This document shows positions 61,543 through 64,000 of a stretch of DNA of 64,000 bases, in pieces (the first letter of the stretch is position 1; every line of letters begins with the position of its first letter). The stretch spans positions 292,295-356,294 of the forward strand of contig NZ_FNCT01000003.1 of the NCBI RefSeq assembly GCF_900100495.1, given 5' to 3'. Source of the stretch: Pseudomonas benzenivorans. Lineage in GTDB: Bacteria > Pseudomonadota > Gammaproteobacteria > Pseudomonadales > Pseudomonadaceae. Made by a program: the position numbers and the translations under genes. Under the pieces are notes generated by a model that saw only the letters and a program-made list of their open reading frames with translations, was not told where the DNA came from and searched no databases.

Positions 61543-62167
61543 AGGATTGAAGCAGCGGATGGTCGGTGCCCTGGTTTTGCTGGCACTGGCGGTGATCTTT
61601 CTGCCCATGCTGCTGACGCGTGAGGACGAATTGCGCCAGGTGGTGGTCGATGCGCCCGCCATGCCGCAGGCACCGAGCATGCCGCAGATCGAGATGCAGC
61701 CGGTGACGGTGCCGGAACCCCAGGTCCTGCCGCAAGAGCCGGTGCCGGACGAGCCGATTGCCGAGCTCCCAGGCACTCCGGCCGAGGCCGCGCCGGCGCC
61801 CGAGTCCGTTGCCGAAAGCCCTGTGCCTGTCGAGCCCGCGGCTGCGGCGCCCCCCCCGAGCGCGCCACCGCCGGCACAGGCCAGTGCTCCCGTACAGGCG
61901 CCGGTCAGTCGCCTGGATGCCAACGGTGTGCCGGTCAGTTGGTCGGTGCAGTTGGCCAGCCTATCCAGTCGCAGCGGTGCGGAAAATCTGCAGAAGACCC
62001 TGCGCAGCCAGGGCTACAACGCCTACATTCGCAGTGTGGATGGGATGAACCGGGTGTTTGTCGGGCCGCTGATCGAGCGGTTGGAGGCCGACCGCCTGCG
62101 CGATCAGTTGAACCGCCAGCACAAGCTCAAGGGCTTTGTCGTGCGGTTTCAGCCTGAGCGCAGCTAG
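61526..62167 (+). CDS. dedD: SPOR-domain cell-division-associated protein (DedD-like)
   Basis: A 213-residue protein: short cytoplasmic start [15 protein letters not shown], one membrane helix (LVLLALAVIFLPMLL), a Pro/Ala-rich periplasmic linker of about 100 residues and a terminal SPOR domain (PVSWSVQLASLSSRSGAENL to GFVVRFQP). SPOR domains bind denuded septal peptidoglycan. The start overlaps the end of folC. Same place as the DedD gene in other gammaproteobacteria. Confidence 0.9.
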   Translation: MALLDKGLKQRMVGALVLLALAVIFLPMLLTREDELRQVVVDAPAMPQAPSMPQIEMQPVTVPEPQVLPQEPVPDEPIAELPGTPAEAAPAPESVAESPVPVEPAAAAPPPSAPPPAQASAPVQAPVSRLDANGVPVSWSVQLASLSSRSGAENLQKTLRSQGYNAYIRSVDGMNRVFVGPLIERLEADRLRDQLNRQHKLKGFVVRFQPERS

Positions 62168-62417
62168 CCGGCCGTTGAAAGGTGTAGCGGGACAAGGCGC
62201 AACGCAGCGAAGCGGAGTAACAGCCGTAGGCTGGTCCGCCGGGCGAGCGAAGCGAGTAAATCAGGTGAGAAAGCCGAGTGTACAGTTGTGCATAAGCACT
62301 GACTTCAACGCCGTGTAACCGAGCGCAGTAGCTTTTCAGCGGCCTGATAATCCTTTGCTTACCCGAAGGCGGGGGCTCTGCTAAAATGCAGCGCCTTTTC
62401 CGTTGGTAGCCTGCATC
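62168..62417. other. dedD-cvpA intergenic region with short repeats
   Basis: No protein gene is supported. Short related units GCAGCGAAGCGGAGTAA and CGAGCGAAGCGAGTAA occur about 40 bases apart. An AT-richer run ending CTGCTAAAATGC, about 30 bases before cvpA, is the likely promoter. Confidence 0.4.
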
Positions 62418-62972
62418 GTGGCATTCACCTGGGTCGATTGGGCGATTATCGCCATCATCGCCATATCGAGTCTGATCAGTTTGAGCCGTGGTTTCGTCAA
62501 GGAAGCCCTGTCGTTGCTCACCTGGATCATTGCCGGCGTCGTCGCCTGGATGTTCGGGGGCGCGCTGTCGCAGCACCTCGGCGAATTTATCGAAACCCCC
62601 TCGGCGCGCGTGATCGCGGCCTGCGCCTTGCTGTTCATCGTCACACTATTGGTCGGCGCGCTGATCAACTACCTGATCAGCGAGCTGATTCGGGTCACCG
62701 GCCTGTCCGGTACCGACCGTTTGCTCGGCATGGTCTTCGGCGCTGCCCGCGGCGGTCTATTGGTCGTGGTGCTGGTCGGGCTGCTCAGCCTGGCGCCGGT
62801 GCAGCAGGACCCGTGGTGGCAGCAGTCGACGCTGCTGCCGCATTTCTTATTGGTTGCCGACTGGTCGAAAAACCTCATCCTGGGGATGTCCAGTCAGTGG
62901 CTTGCAAGCGGCATCAGCGCACCCGCTGAGCTGCCGTTCGGAGAAGGTCTCTTGCAGTCTAAGCTGCCGTAA
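62418..62972 (+). CDS. cvpA: CvpA family membrane protein
   Basis: A 184-residue protein with four hydrophobic helices. FTWVDWAIIAIIAISSLISLSRGFVKEALSL is the conserved first helix plus SRGFVKE signature of CvpA (colicin V production). The GTG at 62418 gives the family's usual start (MAFTWVDWA). It is paired with purF in Pseudomonas and E. coli. Linked to envelope homeostasis and biofilm; mechanism unknown. Confidence 0.94.
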   Translation: MAFTWVDWAIIAIIAISSLISLSRGFVKEALSLLTWIIAGVVAWMFGGALSQHLGEFIETPSARVIAACALLFIVTLLVGALINYLISELIRVTGLSGTDRLLGMVFGAARGGLLVVVLVGLLSLAPVQQDPWWQQSTLLPHFLLVADWSKNLILGMSSQWLASGISAPAELPFGEGLLQSKLP

Positions 62973-63017
62973 GAGCGCCTGGAATCAGCCTGTTTCACTC
63001 AGTAGGGGTTGCGTCAC

Positions 63018-64000
63018 ATGTGTGGCATTGTCGGTATCGTCGGTAAATCGAACGTCAATCAGGCGCTGTATGACGGCCTCACCGTCCTCCAGCACCGCGG
63101 CCAGGATGCTGCCGGTATCGTCACCAGCCATGAAGGACGGCTGTTCCTGCGCAAGGACAACGGCCTGGTGCGCGATGTGTTCCAGCAGCGCCACATGCAG
63201 CGCCTGGTCGGGCACATGGGCATCGGCCATGTGCGTTATCCGACTGCCGGCAGTTCCAGCTCGGCCGAGGCGCAGCCGTTCTATGTCAACTCGCCCTACG
63301 GCATCACCCTGGCGCACAACGGCAACCTGACCAACGTCGAGCAGTTGGCCAAGGAGATCTACGAATCCGACCTGCGCCATGTCAACACCAACTCCGATTC
63401 GGAAGTGCTGCTCAACGTGTTCGCCCACGAGCTGGCCCAGCGCGGCAAGTTGCAGCCGACCGAGGAAGATGTGTTCGCCGCGGTCAGCCAGGTGCATCAG
63501 CGCTGCATCGGCGGTTATGCGGTAGTGGCGATGATCACCGGCTATGGCATCGTCGGTTTCCGCGACCCCCACGGCATTCGTCCGATCGTCTTCGGCCAGC
63601 GCCATACCGACGAAGGCGTGGAGTACATGATCGCCTCGGAGAGCGTGTCGCTGGACGTGCTCGGCTTCACCCTGATCCGCGACCTGGCGCCGGGCGAGGC
63701 GGTCTACATCACCGAAGACGGCAAGCTCTCCACCCGCCAGTGCGCGAGCGATCCGCATTTTTCGCCGTGCATCTTCGAGCATGTCTACCTGGCACGTCCG
63801 GACTCGATCATGGACGGCGTGTCGGTGTACAAGGCGCGCCTGCGCATGGGCGAGAAGCTGGCCGAGAAGATCCTCCGCGAGCGTCCCGATCACGACATCG
63901 ACGTGGTCATCCCGATTCCCGATACCAGCCGTACTTCGGCGCTGGAGTTGGCCAACCACCTGGGCGTGAAGTTCCGCGAAGGCTTCGTCAAGAACCGCTA
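63018..64000 (+). CDS. purF: Amidophosphoribosyltransferase, N-terminal part (runs off window)
   Basis: The first 327 codons of the first committed enzyme of purine synthesis. [20 protein letters not shown] has Cys2 as the glutaminase nucleophile after Met removal. [23 protein letters not shown] and LAHNGNLTN are glutaminase-site blocks; [16 protein letters not shown] begins the PRPP-binding phosphoribosyltransferase loop. The remaining roughly 170 residues lie beyond the window. It follows cvpA by 45 bases. Confidence 0.97.
   Translation, partial: MCGIVGIVGKSNVNQALYDGLTVLQHRGQDAAGIVTSHEGRLFLRKDNGLVRDVFQQRHMQRLVGHMGIGHVRYPTAGSSSSAEAQPFYVNSPYGITLAHNGNLTNVEQLAKEIYESDLRHVNTNSDSEVLLNVFAHELAQRGKLQPTEEDVFAAVSQVHQRCIGGYAVVAMITGYGIVGFRDPHGIRPIVFGQRHTDEGVEYMIASESVSLDVLGFTLIRDLAPGEAVYITEDGKLSTRQCASDPHFSPCIFEHVYLARPDSIMDGVSVYKARLRMGEKLAEKILRERPDHDIDVVIPIPDTSRTSALELANHLGVKFREGFVKNR

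Overview
The window is a high-GC gammaproteobacterial chromosome segment, almost certainly Pseudomonas in the broad sense. The main reason is the right-hand third, where lysR-leuC-leuD-leuB-asd-usg-fimV-truA-trpF-accD-folC-dedD-cvpA-purF lies in the order familiar from Pseudomonas. PcpS-type phosphopantetheinyl transferase, the ApeB-like M18 aminopeptidase, FimV and a 3-type lipoamide dehydrogenase fit the same assignment. No tRNA, rRNA, CRISPR array, prophage or complete IS element was seen. Species cannot be fixed from the sequence alone.

Left part (1-24.6 kb) is accessory and mixed. It starts with the tail of an AttH-like secreted hydrolase, then a small membrane protein and a 1225-residue Asp-box (BNR) beta-propeller protein. 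An AT-richer patch (about 4.4-5.45 kb) carries a free-standing deaminase-fold protein, probably acquired. A Bcr/CflA drug exporter and a lipoamide dehydrogenase with a one-base frameshift follow, then a putative permuted papain-like peptidase. Next is a coherent operon (10.27-15.67 kb, minus strand): binding protein, phosphodiesterase/alkaline-phosphatase-fold enzyme, two permeases, ATPase and HAD phosphatase, divergent from a GntR/UTRA regulator with TCTAGA-centred palindromes between them. This looks like uptake and intracellular dephosphorylation of an organophosphorus compound. Then come an MBL hydrolase with a divergent GlxA-like regulator, aminopeptidase, pcpS, a candidate small RNA, two exporters and an AraC regulator.

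Middle part (24.6-44.1 kb). dctA is preceded by a textbook sigma-54 promoter. An acyl-CoA dehydrogenase / amidohydrolase / class III CoA-transferase trio suggests an unidentified acyl-CoA catabolic route. A five-gene cytochrome c oxidase operon encodes a CoxB with two fused cytochrome c domains and two COX3-like proteins. Its upstream region, and those of two neighbouring stress-type membrane protein genes, carry exact CTATACT boxes, as expected for RpoS control. Macrodomain, SprT, Yip1, DnaJ-like, TtcA, Tag, Sir2, two NlpC/P60 lipoproteins, an O-methyltransferase and an SDR enzyme follow. The Tag gene contains an in-frame repeat insertion. A 41-codon remnant of the small heat-shock protein IbpA sits behind an apparent RpoH promoter: it keeps both ends of the protein but has lost the alpha-crystallin domain.

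Right part (44.1-64 kb). A six-PAS GGDEF-EAL protein precedes the conserved leucine/aspartate biosynthesis, type IV pilus hub (FimV), tRNA modification, tryptophan, fatty acid, folate and purine genes; the window ends inside purF. Palindromic REP-like intergenic repeats of at least four kinds are scattered through the window. No clearly new multi-gene defence system was found; the most unusual items are the IbpA mini-protein, the orphan deaminase, the candidate sRNA and the organophosphorus operon.
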